DNA of 64,000 bases from Cryobacterium sp. Y50 (lineage in GTDB: Bacteria; Actinomycetota; Actinomycetes; Actinomycetales; Microbacteriaceae), in contig NZ_PJJM01000102.1 of assembly GCF_002929805.1 (NCBI RefSeq), positions 1 through 64,000 on the forward strand, given 5' to 3'. The position numbers and the translations under genes were made by a program. Numbering within the stretch: the first letter of the stretch is position 1; every line of letters begins with the position of its first letter. Shown here one piece after another: positions 21,944 to 31,377 of the stretch. The notes below the pieces were generated by a model that worked only from the letters and a program-made list of their open reading frames with translations, was not told the origin of the DNA and ran no database searches.

Positions 21944-22155
21944 ACCCCCCAACTTAGAACAGATCATCAGATGAGGGGTGCCAAATTCCCGGACAGTAAC
22001 GCATTTGTAACAGTCCAGGCCTCCGTTGTCTGTGCTATGTAGTCGGTCAGCCGGCGGTCTCCGACCGGGCACCAGCCGGCCCGTTCAGCGGCTCGGCCGC
22101 CGCAGAAAAAGGGTCGGCTCGGCCAGGCCCGAGCACACTCGCCCCTGGCATGCCG

Positions 22156-22191
22156 GATGCCCGGACGGAGCTGTCCGGGCATCGGGTTTTT
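22156..22191 (+). terminator. Hairpin with T tract facing the plus strand
   Basis: Arms 22156-22166 and 22173-22183 pair perfectly over 11 bp around a 6-nt loop, followed on the plus strand by GGG and TTTTT (22187-22191). The flanking genes both run on the minus strand, so the T tract points the wrong way for either. On the minus strand the same hairpin could still stop the methyltransferase transcript, but without a U run. Confidence 0.6.
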
Positions 22192-22206
22192 GTGCGGAAG
22201 GGCAGG

Positions 22207-23007
22207 TCAGGCGCGCTGGGCGAATGCACTTTCGTACAGGCAAACTGATGCCGCGGTCGCCAGGTTCATCGACTCGGCTTCGCCGTAGATCGGCACGCTA
22301 ATGCTGCGGTCGACCCGGGCGAGGTCTTCGTCGCTCAGGCCGCGAGCTTCGTTGCCGAACAACCATACCGTCGGAGCAACGAGCAGCCCTTCATTGCGGG
22401 CGGAAAGCAGGTTGGAACCCTTGATGTCGGCTGCGAACAGCTGCAGACCGGCGGAACGGGCGCGGTCGAGCACGTCGGAGAGATCGGCCGCTACGGCGAC
22501 GGGGAGGTGGAAAATGGAGCCGGTCGAGGAACGGATGACCTTGGGATTGTATAGGTCAACGCTGCGACCGGTGAGGATGACGGCGTCCGCGCCGGCGGCA
22601 TCCGCTGCCCGGATGATGGTGCCAGCGTTGCCAGGGTCGCGCACCTCTTCGAGAATGGCGACGAGCTTGGGTTTGGCGTTGAAGATCTTCTTCACCGAGG
22701 TGGGGAACTGGTGGCAGACAGCCACGAAGCCCTGCGGGGTGACCGTATCGGCCATGGCCTCGAGTACCTCTTCGGAGACGAACTCCACCTCGACCTGGGC
22801 GTCTACAGCTTTCTGGGCCAGGTCGGTGTAGCGGTCGAGCGCGGTGGGCGTGGCGAACAGCTCCACGACGAGCTCTGGGCGAAAGGTGAGGGCTTCTGAG
22901 ACGGCCTGTGGGCCTTCGAGGAGAAAAAGGCCGGACTCGAGGCGTGCGTCGCGCTTGGAAAGTTTTGCGACGGCACGGACGCGCGGTGAACGTGGGTTAT
23001 CAAGCAT
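22207..23007 (-). CDS. SpoU/TrmH-family RNA 2'-O-ribose methyltransferase
   Basis: The SPOUT knot motifs are all present: LEEVRDPGNAGTIIRAADAA (motif 1), LFGNEARGLSDED (motif 2) and the closing VPIYGEAESMNLATAASVCLYE (motif 3). The N-terminal 100 residues form the RNA-binding substrate domain (FLLEGPQAVSEAL). The closest class is the YsgA/RlmB-like 23S rRNA methyltransferases that flank rplT in actinobacteria; the exact modified nucleotide cannot be deduced. The length is 266 aa. Confidence 0.9.
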   Translation of the reverse strand: MLDNPRSPRVRAVAKLSKRDARLESGLFLLEGPQAVSEALTFRPELVVELFATPTALDRYTDLAQKAVDAQVEVEFVSEEVLEAMADTVTPQGFVAVCHQFPTSVKKIFNAKPKLVAILEEVRDPGNAGTIIRAADAAGADAVILTGRSVDLYNPKVIRSSTGSIFHLPVAVAADLSDVLDRARSAGLQLFAADIKGSNLLSARNEGLLVAPTVWLFGNEARGLSDEDLARVDRSISVPIYGEAESMNLATAASVCLYESAFAQRA

Positions 23008-23025
23008 GTGGCAAGTTTACTTGCA

Positions 23026-23058
23026 GAAAAGGAGCGGGCTACCAGGTCGCCCGCTCCT
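23026..23058 (-). terminator. Rho-independent terminator of infC-rpmI-rplT
   Basis: On the minus strand a perfect 10-bp stem (23058-23049 with 23039-23030, 9-nt loop) is followed by TTTT (the As at 23027-23030). It lies 75 bp after the rplT stop and 19 bp before the methyltransferase start, so it separates the two units. Confidence 0.85.
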
Positions 23059-23132
23059 CGCTGTGGAACTCTGACCGATTCACCACGTTCACGCCCAGGA
23101 GGCAGCCGGTGGTGGTCAATCGAGGTAGAGCA

Positions 23133-23525
23133 TTACGCCTTGACGGCGACCTTCGGTGCCGACGTGTCGGCGGGAAGGGCTGCCTTGGCGCTCTCAACGA
23201 GGGCGGCAAACGTCGCTGCCTCGTTGACGGCCAGGTCGGCGAGGATACGACGGTCAACCTCGATACCAGCCAGGCCGAGGCCCTGGATCAGACGGTTGTA
23301 GGTCAGGCCATTCGCGCGCGATGCAGCGTTGATCCGCTGAATCCACAGGCGACGGAAGTCACCCTTGCGTGCACGACGGTCACGGTAGCTATAGGTGAAG
23401 GAGTGAGTGAGCTGCTCCTTCGCCTTGGTGACCAGGCGTGAACGCTGACCGCGGTAGCCCTTGGCGCGTTCGAGAATAACGCGGCGACTCTTGTGGGCGT
23501 TGACGGCCCTCTTTACTCTTGCCAT
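23133..23525 (-). CDS. rplT: 50S ribosomal protein L20
   Basis: L20 binds 23S rRNA early in 50S assembly. The conserved N-terminus [21 protein letters not shown] and the [17 protein letters not shown] block are seen. The length is 130 aa, slightly longer than E. coli L20 because of an Ala/Lys tail. It lies 35 bp after rpmI. In several bacteria L20 represses this operon; no L20-binding leader is evident by eye here. Confidence 0.98.
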   Translation of the reverse strand: MARVKRAVNAHKSRRVILERAKGYRGQRSRLVTKAKEQLTHSFTYSYRDRRARKGDFRRLWIQRINAASRANGLTYNRLIQGLGLAGIEVDRRILADLAVNEAATFAALVESAKAALPADTSAPKVAVKA

Positions 23526-23560
23526 TTTTTACAAATCCTTATTCGTTACGGGGCCTGGTG

Positions 23561-23747
23561 TTACAGACCGAGAAGCTTCTTGATGACCTTCTGGTCTGAC
23601 TTGGCCAGCACCTGGTCCTGGTTCAAACGGGACTTGCGCTGCGTGCTCTTGACTTCGAGGTTGTGTCGAAGTCCGGCCTGCTGCTTCATGATCTTTCCGC
23701 TGCCGGTGACCTTGAAACGCTTCTTGGTTCCGGAGTGGGTCTTCATC

Positions 23748-23755
<8 letters not shown>
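23561..23755 (-). CDS. rpmI: 50S ribosomal protein L35
   Basis: This 64-residue basic protein starts [20 protein letters not shown], the L35 signature. The ATG at 23755 lies within the last codons of infC, overlapping by 8 nt, with a strong AGGAGG about 5 bp upstream. A longer frame to 23788 would have no family support. Confidence 0.97.
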
Positions 23756-24371
<616 letters not shown>

Positions 24372-24374
<3 letters not shown>

Positions 24375-24388
24375 GCGTCTCTCCTCTT
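24372..24388 (-). promoter_or_regulatory. Ribosome-binding site and ATC start of infC
   Basis: Read on the minus strand, AGAGGAGAGACGC precedes the codon ATC. Distance and sequence fit initiation at the non-canonical ATC, and the encoded N-terminus then matches actinobacterial IF-3. This decides the start and predicts IF-3-dependent autoregulation. Confidence 0.7.
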
Positions 24389-24663
24389 GGTTAACTTCGT
24401 GATCACAACCAGACAGCGGATGCCGACTGGGGACGAAGAGAGGAAAATCACGCGATTTCCACACCAACTTTTTCGTTGACGTGTTCCACACGGCACCCTG
24501 TCTACCTTCACGCTGCTACCTTCCCGAGGGAGGCCATAACGTTACGGCGGAGTGCAATCTACCCGGTAACCTTGATGAAGCGGTATGCGCGGGTGGGAGA
24601 TTCTCCACTTTCGTACCGAGACTATTGTCTCGGAACTAATAACGATCGTAGCAGAGGAATGCA
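24375..24663. promoter_or_regulatory. Divergent promoter/leader region infC - DUF1844
   Basis: This stretch of 289 bp lies between the infC start and the DUF1844 start. It contains a long infC 5' leader (from about 24600 to 24375 on the minus strand), an imperfect hairpin near 24520-24535 and the perfect inverted repeat at 24616-24633. I see no credible leader peptide and no matching known L20 or IF-3 leader fold by eye. Confidence 0.5.
24616..24633. repeat. Perfect 18-bp inverted repeat (operator or leader hairpin)
   Basis: CCGAGAC-TATT-GTCTCGG has 7-bp perfect arms with a 4-nt centre, located between the divergent infC operon and the DUF1844 gene. It may be a regulator site overlapping both promoters, or the first hairpin of the infC leader RNA. 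Confidence 0.6.
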
Positions 24664-25029
24664 GTGAGCCAAAGTTTTGAGCAGGATACGGGTTTTGAGC
24701 AGGACGCAGCACAGGCAACACGCGATATCGCCGATGTGGCCGCAGTGGAGATCATCACGACGGCCGCGGTGCATCTGATGAGCGCGGCCGCCGTCAAGTG
24801 CGGGCTGGCCGAGGATCCCGACGCCCAAATCGACCTCGACGAGGCGCGCAAGCTCATCACGGCCCTCGCCGGACTGGTCACTGCCGCCGCCCCGGACATC
24901 TCCAGTATTCATGCAGGAAGCCTGCGCGACGGGCTGCGCTCACTGCAGCTGGCGTTCCGCGAGGCATCCGCCATTCCCGACGCGATCGGCGAAGGCCCCG
25001 GCGAGAAGCTCACCGGCCCGGTCAACTGA
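24664..25029 (+). CDS. DUF1844 domain protein
   Basis: The sequence ATRDIADVAAVEIITTAAVHLMSAAAVKCGLAED, read in two parts, followed by DLDEARKLITALAGLVTAA, is the DUF1844 pattern, a small helical domain of unknown function that is conserved next to infC in actinobacteria. The GTG start is at 24664; an ATG at 24659 is out of frame. There are 121 aa, with an acidic N-terminus and a flexible C-terminus. The conserved neighbourhood suggests a translation-linked role, but none has been established to my knowledge. Confidence 0.85.
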   Translation: MSQSFEQDTGFEQDAAQATRDIADVAAVEIITTAAVHLMSAAAVKCGLAEDPDAQIDLDEARKLITALAGLVTAAAPDISSIHAGSLRDGLRSLQLAFREASAIPDAIGEGPGEKLTGPVN

Positions 25030-25097
25030 CCTCCTTGCCTTACGAACGGATGTCGCCGGTCACCCCGACTGATGGCATCCGTTCCGCGCAGCTTGAG

Positions 25098-25886
25098 TCA
25101 GCTCTGGCAGCGTGGGCACCAGAATGTGTTGCGCTGCTCGACATCGCTGCGGCCGAGGGTGCTGCGTTGAATGTGGGTGCCGCAGCGTCGGCACGCCTGA
25201 CCGCCTCGCCCGTAGACCCAGGTCTGGGCTCCGCGTCGTAGGTTGCCGGTGGTCGTGCGTTCGTCGCGGTCTTTGTTGGCCAGAAGCAAGCGCCGGGCCA
25301 ATGCGATGAGCCCGGGGACGTCGGTGACGTCGGCCATGGGCCGGGCGGGCAATAGTCCGCGCAAAAAGCAGAGTTCGTTGACATAGACGTTGCCGAGCCC
25401 GGCCAGATTGCGCTGGTCGGCGAGGGCCAGAATGACCGGTTGTTCGGGCCTTGCAGCGAGGCGAGTGGCAGCTTCGGCGCTATCGCCCGCATTCCATTCG
25501 GTGTCGAGCAGGTCGGGTCCGAGATAGCCGACCACCTCCGACTCGGCCCGGGTGGGAATCAACTCCAGCACACCGAGCTCAAACCCGACCGCGACCCAGT
25601 CCGGGGTCTGCAGCACAATGCGGGCCTGGAACGCCGGCCGCTGCCACCGCGTGCCGGGTCGATACAGGTGCCAGGCGCCCTCCATCTTGAGATGCGAATG
25701 GATGCTCGTCTCGCCGACCCGGTGCAGCAGATGTTTGCCCCGACTGACGACCTCGTGCACGGTCTGGCCCGTGAGATCGACGGTCGCGAATGCCGGCACG
25801 CGGATGTCGCAGCCGGAGAGAATGCTGCCGCGCAGCGCCTGGTCGAGGTTTCGGGCCGTGCGATAGACGGTATCGCCCTCAGGCAC
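25098..25886 (-). CDS. Fpg/Nei-family DNA glycosylase (Nei2-like)
   Basis: This base-excision enzyme removes oxidised pyrimidines and cuts AP sites. The catalytic N-terminus MPEGDTVYRTARNL supplies Pro2/Glu3, the conserved lysine is in VSRGKHLLHRV, and the H2TH region is LADQRNLAGLGNVYVNEL. The C-terminal zinc finger is CRRC-(x16)-CPRC and carries the DNA-intercalating arginine region. The length of 262 aa matches mycobacterial Nei2. It overlaps the lhr stop by 8 nt, so helicase and glycosylase are translated from one message. Confidence 0.92.
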   Translation of the reverse strand: MPEGDTVYRTARNLDQALRGSILSGCDIRVPAFATVDLTGQTVHEVVSRGKHLLHRVGETSIHSHLKMEGAWHLYRPGTRWQRPAFQARIVLQTPDWVAVGFELGVLELIPTRAESEVVGYLGPDLLDTEWNAGDSAEAATRLAARPEQPVILALADQRNLAGLGNVYVNELCFLRGLLPARPMADVTDVPGLIALARRLLLANKDRDERTTTGNLRRGAQTWVYGRGGQACRRCGTHIQRSTLGRSDVEQRNTFWCPRCQS

Positions 25887-28800
25887 GAAGCCTCAGCCCT
25901 TTCGGAGTCTCGGTGAATCCGGCGGCGCGCAGAGCCGCACCCACCTCGGTGCCGATGACGAACACACCATTGGCCGTCTCGACCGCGATTTTCTGGATGC
26001 GACCCGTCGTGACCAGAGCGGCCAGGCTCGCAGTGGCGGCCACGAGCGTGGTCTCATCCCTCTCAAAGGCAACTACGGTTTTGCCGCCGCGCTCGACGTA
26101 GAGAACGAGGGCGCCATCGACGAGCACAACGAGTGCGCCCGCCTTCCGGCCCGGGCGATGGGTGGTATCGCCGGGTAATGCCGGCCACGGCAGGGCGGCG
26201 CCGTAGGCGTTCGCCGGGTCGGTCGCGGCCAAGGTCACCACAGCCGGATGCCCGGCCGACGAGTCGGCTACCCCGGCGGCCAAGGTGCGCAGCCGGTCGA
26301 TGGTGCCGCCGGTGGCGAACTGGGCAGCGCCGAGCCCCTCGATGAAGTAGCCGCGTCGGCAGCGCGCCATCTCCTCGAATCCGGTGAGCGTGCGGTAGAC
26401 GAGGGAGAATCCACCGATAACACTCTCGGCTATGACCGCGCCACGCGTCACCACTCCGTAGCGTTCGAGCAGGGTCTCTCCCAGGGCATGCGCGCGACGG
26501 GTCGGTGAGTCATCGGCCACGGGCAGAATCGACCAGCGACCCGACACCGTCGGTGGTCCACCGCGGCTCGGGAGGCTCGGCCGGGGCATCGACCGTCCAC
26601 GGTGCAGGCGCGCCCGGGGCACGGCCCGGCTCTGTCGATGGGCGGTGTGACCACCGGACAGGAGCGACCGTACGGGGGCGAAGGTGTCGTTGTTGATCAG
26701 CCCGGCCCAAACCAGGTCCCACAGCGCTTGCACCATTTCCGGGTCATCCTGGCTGCCGACGGCATCGGCGAGTTGCCGAAAGAAATAGGCACCCCCGCTG
26801 CCCAGGGTCGCCAGAATCTCCTGCTGCAGCGGCGTCGTTTCGACATCGATGGGCACCGGCAGGGTGAGTTGGGCGGTTTCGGTGAGGTGCAGACTCACCC
26901 AGCCGTCATTGCCGGCGAGCGTTCCCGCACCAGCCCAGAGCACCTCCCCCGCGTTGGTGAGTTCGTCGAGCATTCCGGGTTGGTAGTCACTGACCCGGGC
27001 GGGCAGAATGAGCGTTTCCCACGCGGATGCCGGAATACGTGCCCCCTCCAGCTGCTCAACAACGGATGCCACCCCATCGATTCCGCGCAGCTTTCCGCCC
27101 ACGTGCTGCCAGGCCGGCAAAAACCGGCCGATCGCCCGTTGGTCGACCGGTTCAACCTCGTGCCGGAGCGCCGCGAGGGAACGACGACGGAGCCGCCGCA
27201 GTACCTCAGCGTCGCACCATTCCAGGCCGCTGCCGTTCGGTCGGAACTCGCCGGCCACGATTCGTCGGGCGTCGGCGAGTCGGCCCAGGGCGATCTGTAC
27301 AACGGCCGTGCCGAGGCCAAACCGGTCGGCGACGGCATCCGTCGTAAAGGGGCCGTGGGAACGTGCATAGCGGCTCACCAGATCACCGAGCGGATCAGGC
27401 ACGGATTCGGTAAAGGCGGCGGGAACGCCGATCGGCAGGGGAACGCCGAGGGCATCGCGCAACCGGCTGGCATCTTCGATCGCCGCCCAGCGATCCTCAC
27501 CACCGACGTTGACCCGGATGGCGCGGCGGGCATCGACGAGGGCGAGCAGGGCCTCCTCCACGCCAATCGCATCGTGCGCGGGCGGCGATTCGGGCGCGGG
27601 CATAAGCATCCGCTCGGCGACCTCGCTGGTCCTGAGTGGCCCCAGGGTGCGCAGCAGATCCGCGACACCCTCAACGCCCTTGGCCCGATAGTCGGGGGTG
27701 AGCCGCTGCAGTTCCCGGTCGGTCTGGTCGATGACTGCCGGGTCGAGAAGCTCCCGCAGTTCGACCCGGCCCAGAAGTTCGGCCAGCAGGCTCGAGTCGA
27801 TAGCGAGGGCGGTCGCCCGCCGCTCGGCCAGCGGGGTGTCGCCCTCATACATGAAGGCTGCGACATAGCCGAACAGCAGAGTACTCGCGAACGGGCTGGC
27901 GGTGTCGGTCGTGACTTCGATCAGGCGCAGCTCGCGTGAGGCGATCTTCCGGGCCAGCACCCCGAGGGCAGGCAGGTCGTAAACGTCTTGCAGGCATTCC
28001 CGCAGGGTTTCGAGAATGATCGGAAAAGTGGGGAAGGTGCGGGCCACGTCGAGCAGTTGGGCGGCCTTCTGGCGTTGCTGCCAGAGCGGCGAGCGGGCGC
28101 CGGGCTTGTAGCGGGGCAGAAGCAAAGCCCGGGCGGCGCATTCGCGAAACCGGGAGGCGAACAGAGCAGAGCCGCCGACCTCCTCGGTGACCAGCTGTTC
28201 GAGTTCGTCGGGGTCGAACACGAACAATTCGCTGCCGGGCGGCTCGGTTTCAGTGTCGGGAATGCGCACGACGATGCCGTCGTCACTCGCCACGCAGGAG
28301 CCATCGATTCCATAGCGTTCGCGCACTCGAGCACCGACTGCGAGCGCCCACGGTGCGTGCACCGGGGTGCCGTACGGGGAATGCAACACGACCCGCCAGT
28401 CCCCCAGTTCGTCCCGAAAGCGTTCGACCACGAGCGTGCGGTCGGTCGGCAGCTGCCCGGTCGCAGCGCGTTGCTCGCCGAGAAAAGCCAGTAGGTTGCT
28501 GATCGCCCGTTCGTCGAGGCCACCCACGGCGCAGCGGTCCCTGGCTTGGTCGTCCGGGAGGCTGCCGACCTCGCGCACGAACGCGCCGATAGCCTGGCCG
28601 AGTTCGGCCGGTCGGCCCAGCCCGTCGCCCTTCCAGAATGGCAGCCTCCCGGGCTGCCCGAAGGCTGGCACGACGAGCACCCGGTCGTGCGTGATCTCCT
28701 GAATGCGCCAGCTCGTAGTGCCGAGCGCGAAAACATCGTTCACGCGCGACTCGTAGACCATTTCCTCGTCGAGCTCGCCGACCCGTTTGCCGGTGACCTG

Positions 28801-30507
28801 CTCTCCGCCGACCATGAAGACACCAAATAGACCACGGTCGGGAATGGTGCCACCGCTGGTGACGGCCAGCCGTTGCGCGCCGGGGCGGCCGGTGAGGGTG
28901 CCGGCGTCGCGATCCCAGACGATGCGCGGGCGCAATTCCGCGAACTGATCTGATGGATACCGGCCAGCCAGCAGGTCGAGGGTGGCCTCATAGGCGGAGC
29001 GGGGCAGGGTTGCAAAGGGTGCGCTGCGCCGCACGGTGTCGAACCAAGTCTCGACGTCGATCGGTTCGAGCGCGCAGGCCGCGACCGTCTGTTGTGCCAG
29101 GATATCGAGCGGATTCGTCGGCACCCGCAGCGATTCGATGGCTCCGGCGACCATGCGCTCGGCGGCGACCGCGGCGTGAATCAAATCGGCCCGATGCTTG
29201 GGGTAGATAACTCCGCGCGAAATCTCACCCACCTGATGCCCGGCCCGGCCGAGCCGTTGCAGCCCGCTCGACACCGACGGCGGTGACTCCACCTGCACAA
29301 CCAGGTCGACGGCGCCCATATCGATGCCGAGTTCGAGGCTCGACGTGGCGACGACACAGCGCAGCCGCCCCGATTTCAGGTCGTCTTCGATGAGCGCGCG
29401 CTGCTCTTTGCTGACCGAACCATGATGCGCGCGCGCGAGCAGCGGTTCGGCCCCCGCACTCTCGCCACTCGCGCCCATGAGCTCGGCCGGCGGCCTGGCG
29501 GCCTGAAGTGTGCCCACCATACCGGCGTCACCCTGCGACACCCTCACGAGAGCGGACGCCTCCTCTCCGGCCAGGCGCTCAGCATAAATTTCGTTGAACC
29601 GGGCGGTGAGGCGTTCGGTGAGCCGGCGGGAATTGGCGAACACAATGCTCGAGGAATGCGCGAGCACCTCGTCGACGATGGCCTCCTCGACGTGCGGCCA
29701 GATCGACCCGGTCTGCGGGGCCGCGGCCGACGTGACCCCCTCGCGTTGCGGTACCGGCCCGAGGTCGCTCATGTCGTCGACCGGAACCACCACCCGCAGG
29801 TCGAACCGCTTCAACGCGGGCGGCGCCACGATCTGCACGGGAGCTGCACCGCCGAGAAATCGTGCCACCTCACTCTGCGGCCGCACGGTGGCCGAGAGCC
29901 CAATACGTTGAGCCGGATGGCTCAGCAGGGCGTCGAGTCGTTCAAGGGACACGGCCAGGTGGGCGCCGCGTTTGCTCGCCGCGACCGCGTGCACCTCATC
30001 GATGATGACGGTCTGCACGCCGCGCAGCGATTCGCGGGCGGCCGAGGTCAGCATGAGAAATAGCGACTCCGGGGTGGTAATAAGAATGTCCGGCGGCGAG
30101 CTGACCAGTTTGCGCCGGTCGGCGGCCGGGGTGTCTCCCGAGCGCACGCCAATCGTGACCTGCGGCGGTACCAGACCGAGCCGCTGGGCCGAACGAGTGA
30201 TTCCCACGAGCGGAGCGGTGAGGTTGCGTTCCACGTCAACGCCGAGTGCCTTGAGCGGCGAAATGTACAGCACTCGGGTGCCGGGCACTGCCGACTCGCT
30301 GGCCAGCTGGTCAATGGCCCATAAGAACGCGGCGAGGGTCTTGCCCGACCCGGTCGGAGCCACCACGAGGGCGTGCGAACCAAGCGAAATGGCGTCCCAG
30401 GCTCCCAGCTGCGCGGCTGTCGGCGCCGCGAAGGCCTCGGTGAACCAGGCCCGAGTTGCCGGGGAGAATCGTTCAAGAACGTCGCTCATACCGTTATTGT
30501 CGCTCAC
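25879..30507 (-). CDS. lhr: Large ATP-dependent DNA helicase Lhr
   Basis: Lhr is a 3'-5' SF2 helicase that is active on RNA-DNA hybrids. There is a Q motif and Walker A (VVAPTGSGKTLAAFLW), the DEVH box (TVIIDEVHAVAASKRG), a motif III/IVa region (LSATVRPQSEVARFLGG) and motif VI (QRLGRAGHQVGEISRG), then the Lhr winged-helix and core domains and the long C-terminal part with HTH_42-like sequence. The length of 1542 aa is close to the ~1500 aa mycobacterial Lhr. The start is GTG at 30507 or ATG at 30489 (MSDVLERFSP); neither has a strong ribosome-binding site. It overlaps the Nei2-like gene by 8 nt. Confidence 0.95.
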   Translation of the reverse strand: MSDNNGMSDVLERFSPATRAWFTEAFAAPTAAQLGAWDAISLGSHALVVAPTGSGKTLAAFLWAIDQLASESAVPGTRVLYISPLKALGVDVERNLTAPLVGITRSAQRLGLVPPQVTIGVRSGDTPAADRRKLVSSPPDILITTPESLFLMLTSAARESLRGVQTVIIDEVHAVAASKRGAHLAVSLERLDALLSHPAQRIGLSATVRPQSEVARFLGGAAPVQIVAPPALKRFDLRVVVPVDDMSDLGPVPQREGVTSAAAPQTGSIWPHVEEAIVDEVLAHSSSIVFANSRRLTERLTARFNEIYAERLAGEEASALVRVSQGDAGMVGTLQAARPPAELMGASGESAGAEPLLARAHHGSVSKEQRALIEDDLKSGRLRCVVATSSLELGIDMGAVDLVVQVESPPSVSSGLQRLGRAGHQVGEISRGVIYPKHRADLIHAAVAAERMVAGAIESLRVPTNPLDILAQQTVAACALEPIDVETWFDTVRRSAPFATLPRSAYEATLDLLAGRYPSDQFAELRPRIVWDRDAGTLTGRPGAQRLAVTSGGTIPDRGLFGVFMVGGEQVTGKRVGELDEEMVYESRVNDVFALGTTSWRIQEITHDRVLVVPAFGQPGRLPFWKGDGLGRPAELGQAIGAFVREVGSLPDDQARDRCAVGGLDERAISNLLAFLGEQRAATGQLPTDRTLVVERFRDELGDWRVVLHSPYGTPVHAPWALAVGARVRERYGIDGSCVASDDGIVVRIPDTETEPPGSELFVFDPDELEQLVTEEVGGSALFASRFRECAARALLLPRYKPGARSPLWQQRQKAAQLLDVARTFPTFPIILETLRECLQDVYDLPALGVLARKIASRELRLIEVTTDTASPFASTLLFGYVAAFMYEGDTPLAERRATALAIDSSLLAELLGRVELRELLDPAVIDQTDRELQRLTPDYRAKGVEGVADLLRTLGPLRTSEVAERMLMPAPESPPAHDAIGVEEALLALVDARRAIRVNVGGEDRWAAIEDASRLRDALGVPLPIGVPAAFTESVPDPLGDLVSRYARSHGPFTTDAVADRFGLGTAVVQIALGRLADARRIVAGEFRPNGSGLEWCDAEVLRRLRRRSLAALRHEVEPVDQRAIGRFLPAWQHVGGKLRGIDGVASVVEQLEGARIPASAWETLILPARVSDYQPGMLDELTNAGEVLWAGAGTLAGNDGWVSLHLTETAQLTLPVPIDVETTPLQQEILATLGSGGAYFFRQLADAVGSQDDPEMVQALWDLVWAGLINNDTFAPVRSLLSGGHTAHRQSRAVPRARLHRGRSMPRPSLPSRGGPPTVSGRWSILPVADDSPTRRAHALGETLLERYGVVTRGAVIAESVIGGFSLVYRTLTGFEEMARCRRGYFIEGLGAAQFATGGTIDRLRTLAAGVADSSAGHPAVVTLAATDPANAYGAALPWPALPGDTTHRPGRKAGALVVLVDGALVLYVERGGKTVVAFERDETTLVAATASLAALVTTGRIQKIAVETANGVFVIGTEVGAALRAAGFTETPKGLRLRA

Positions 30508-30537
30508 ACCACCGACATTCGGATTTCACTTGGAACC

Positions 30538-31377
30538 CTACGCGGAAGCGACGAGCTTGACTCGTAATGAATCCACGCCGGTCGTGATGATCTCGCTCTC
30601 CGACCACCGGGTGCCGAGGCGGCTCAGAATCGCGTCAAGGTCCGACTGGGTGAGGCCGTCGATCAATTCCAGTTGGACCACGAGTTCGGGACCCTTGAGC
30701 TGCGCCAGCGGGTCACCCGCCATGAGCTGAACCGAGAGCACCGAGAGTTCCGTGGCGATTGATGCAGTGAAGGCGTCGGCGATGAAGCGGCTCGCGTAGC
30801 TCGGGGTCCACGGCAGCGACTGAGCGATCGCCCAGAGCGCCGGCCGCCGAACGACAAATTCGCCGGGCGATGTCGGGTCGAGCACGACCAGATCGGTGTT
30901 TTCCTGCGCGGCGGCCAGGGCGACACGCACGGCATCCGCTGGAACGGGCCGGGCGAGAGGGTTCCACGCCGTCATGGCCGCGGTCGACGAGAAGGCGGGG
31001 AGCACTGTGCGGCCGTCCGGGCCGGCGACTGTGATAATCGATAGTTCCTGGGTCTTGTCGATTGTTTGCCCGCGCGCGTTCAGTGCAGCATCGCCGAGCC
31101 TGGTCACCAGCGGAATCAGCAGCCTCGAAGAGCGAATGGCGTCAATGACGGTTTCTTCGCCGGCTTCTCGGGCCTGGAAACGGGCGACGGCAGCAGCAAG
31201 AGCGGCGGGCGCGACCCCGTCATCACCGGCATCGGGATTGGCCTCGAATTCACGGCCGGCCCATGGCTGGCCGGCCGAGTCGGCCGTGTTGGCTGGCTCA
31301 TTCGCGTCATCTGAACGCCCCGAGCCCGGCCCACCCGAGGGGTCTCCCGTTGAGCCGAGGTTTCGCGCCCGAACCAT
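30538..31377 (-). CDS. SseB-domain protein
   Basis: The C-terminal 200 residues match the SseB family N-terminal domain of actinobacterial proteins next to priA (SRLLIPLVTRLGDAA, then LPAFSSTAAMTAWNP and the PVPADAVRVALAAAQEN block). The first 60 residues are disordered and Gly/Asp/Ala-rich. The function is unknown. Its ATG shares one base with the priA stop (TAATG), so it is coupled to the histidine genes. Confidence 0.8.
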   Translation of the reverse strand: MVRARNLGSTGDPSGGPGSGRSDDANEPANTADSAGQPWAGREFEANPDAGDDGVAPAALAAAVARFQAREAGEETVIDAIRSSRLLIPLVTRLGDAALNARGQTIDKTQELSIITVAGPDGRTVLPAFSSTAAMTAWNPLARPVPADAVRVALAAAQENTDLVVLDPTSPGEFVVRRPALWAIAQSLPWTPSYASRFIADAFTASIATELSVLSVQLMAGDPLAQLKGPELVVQLELIDGLTQSDLDAILSRLGTRWSESEIITTGVDSLRVKLVASA

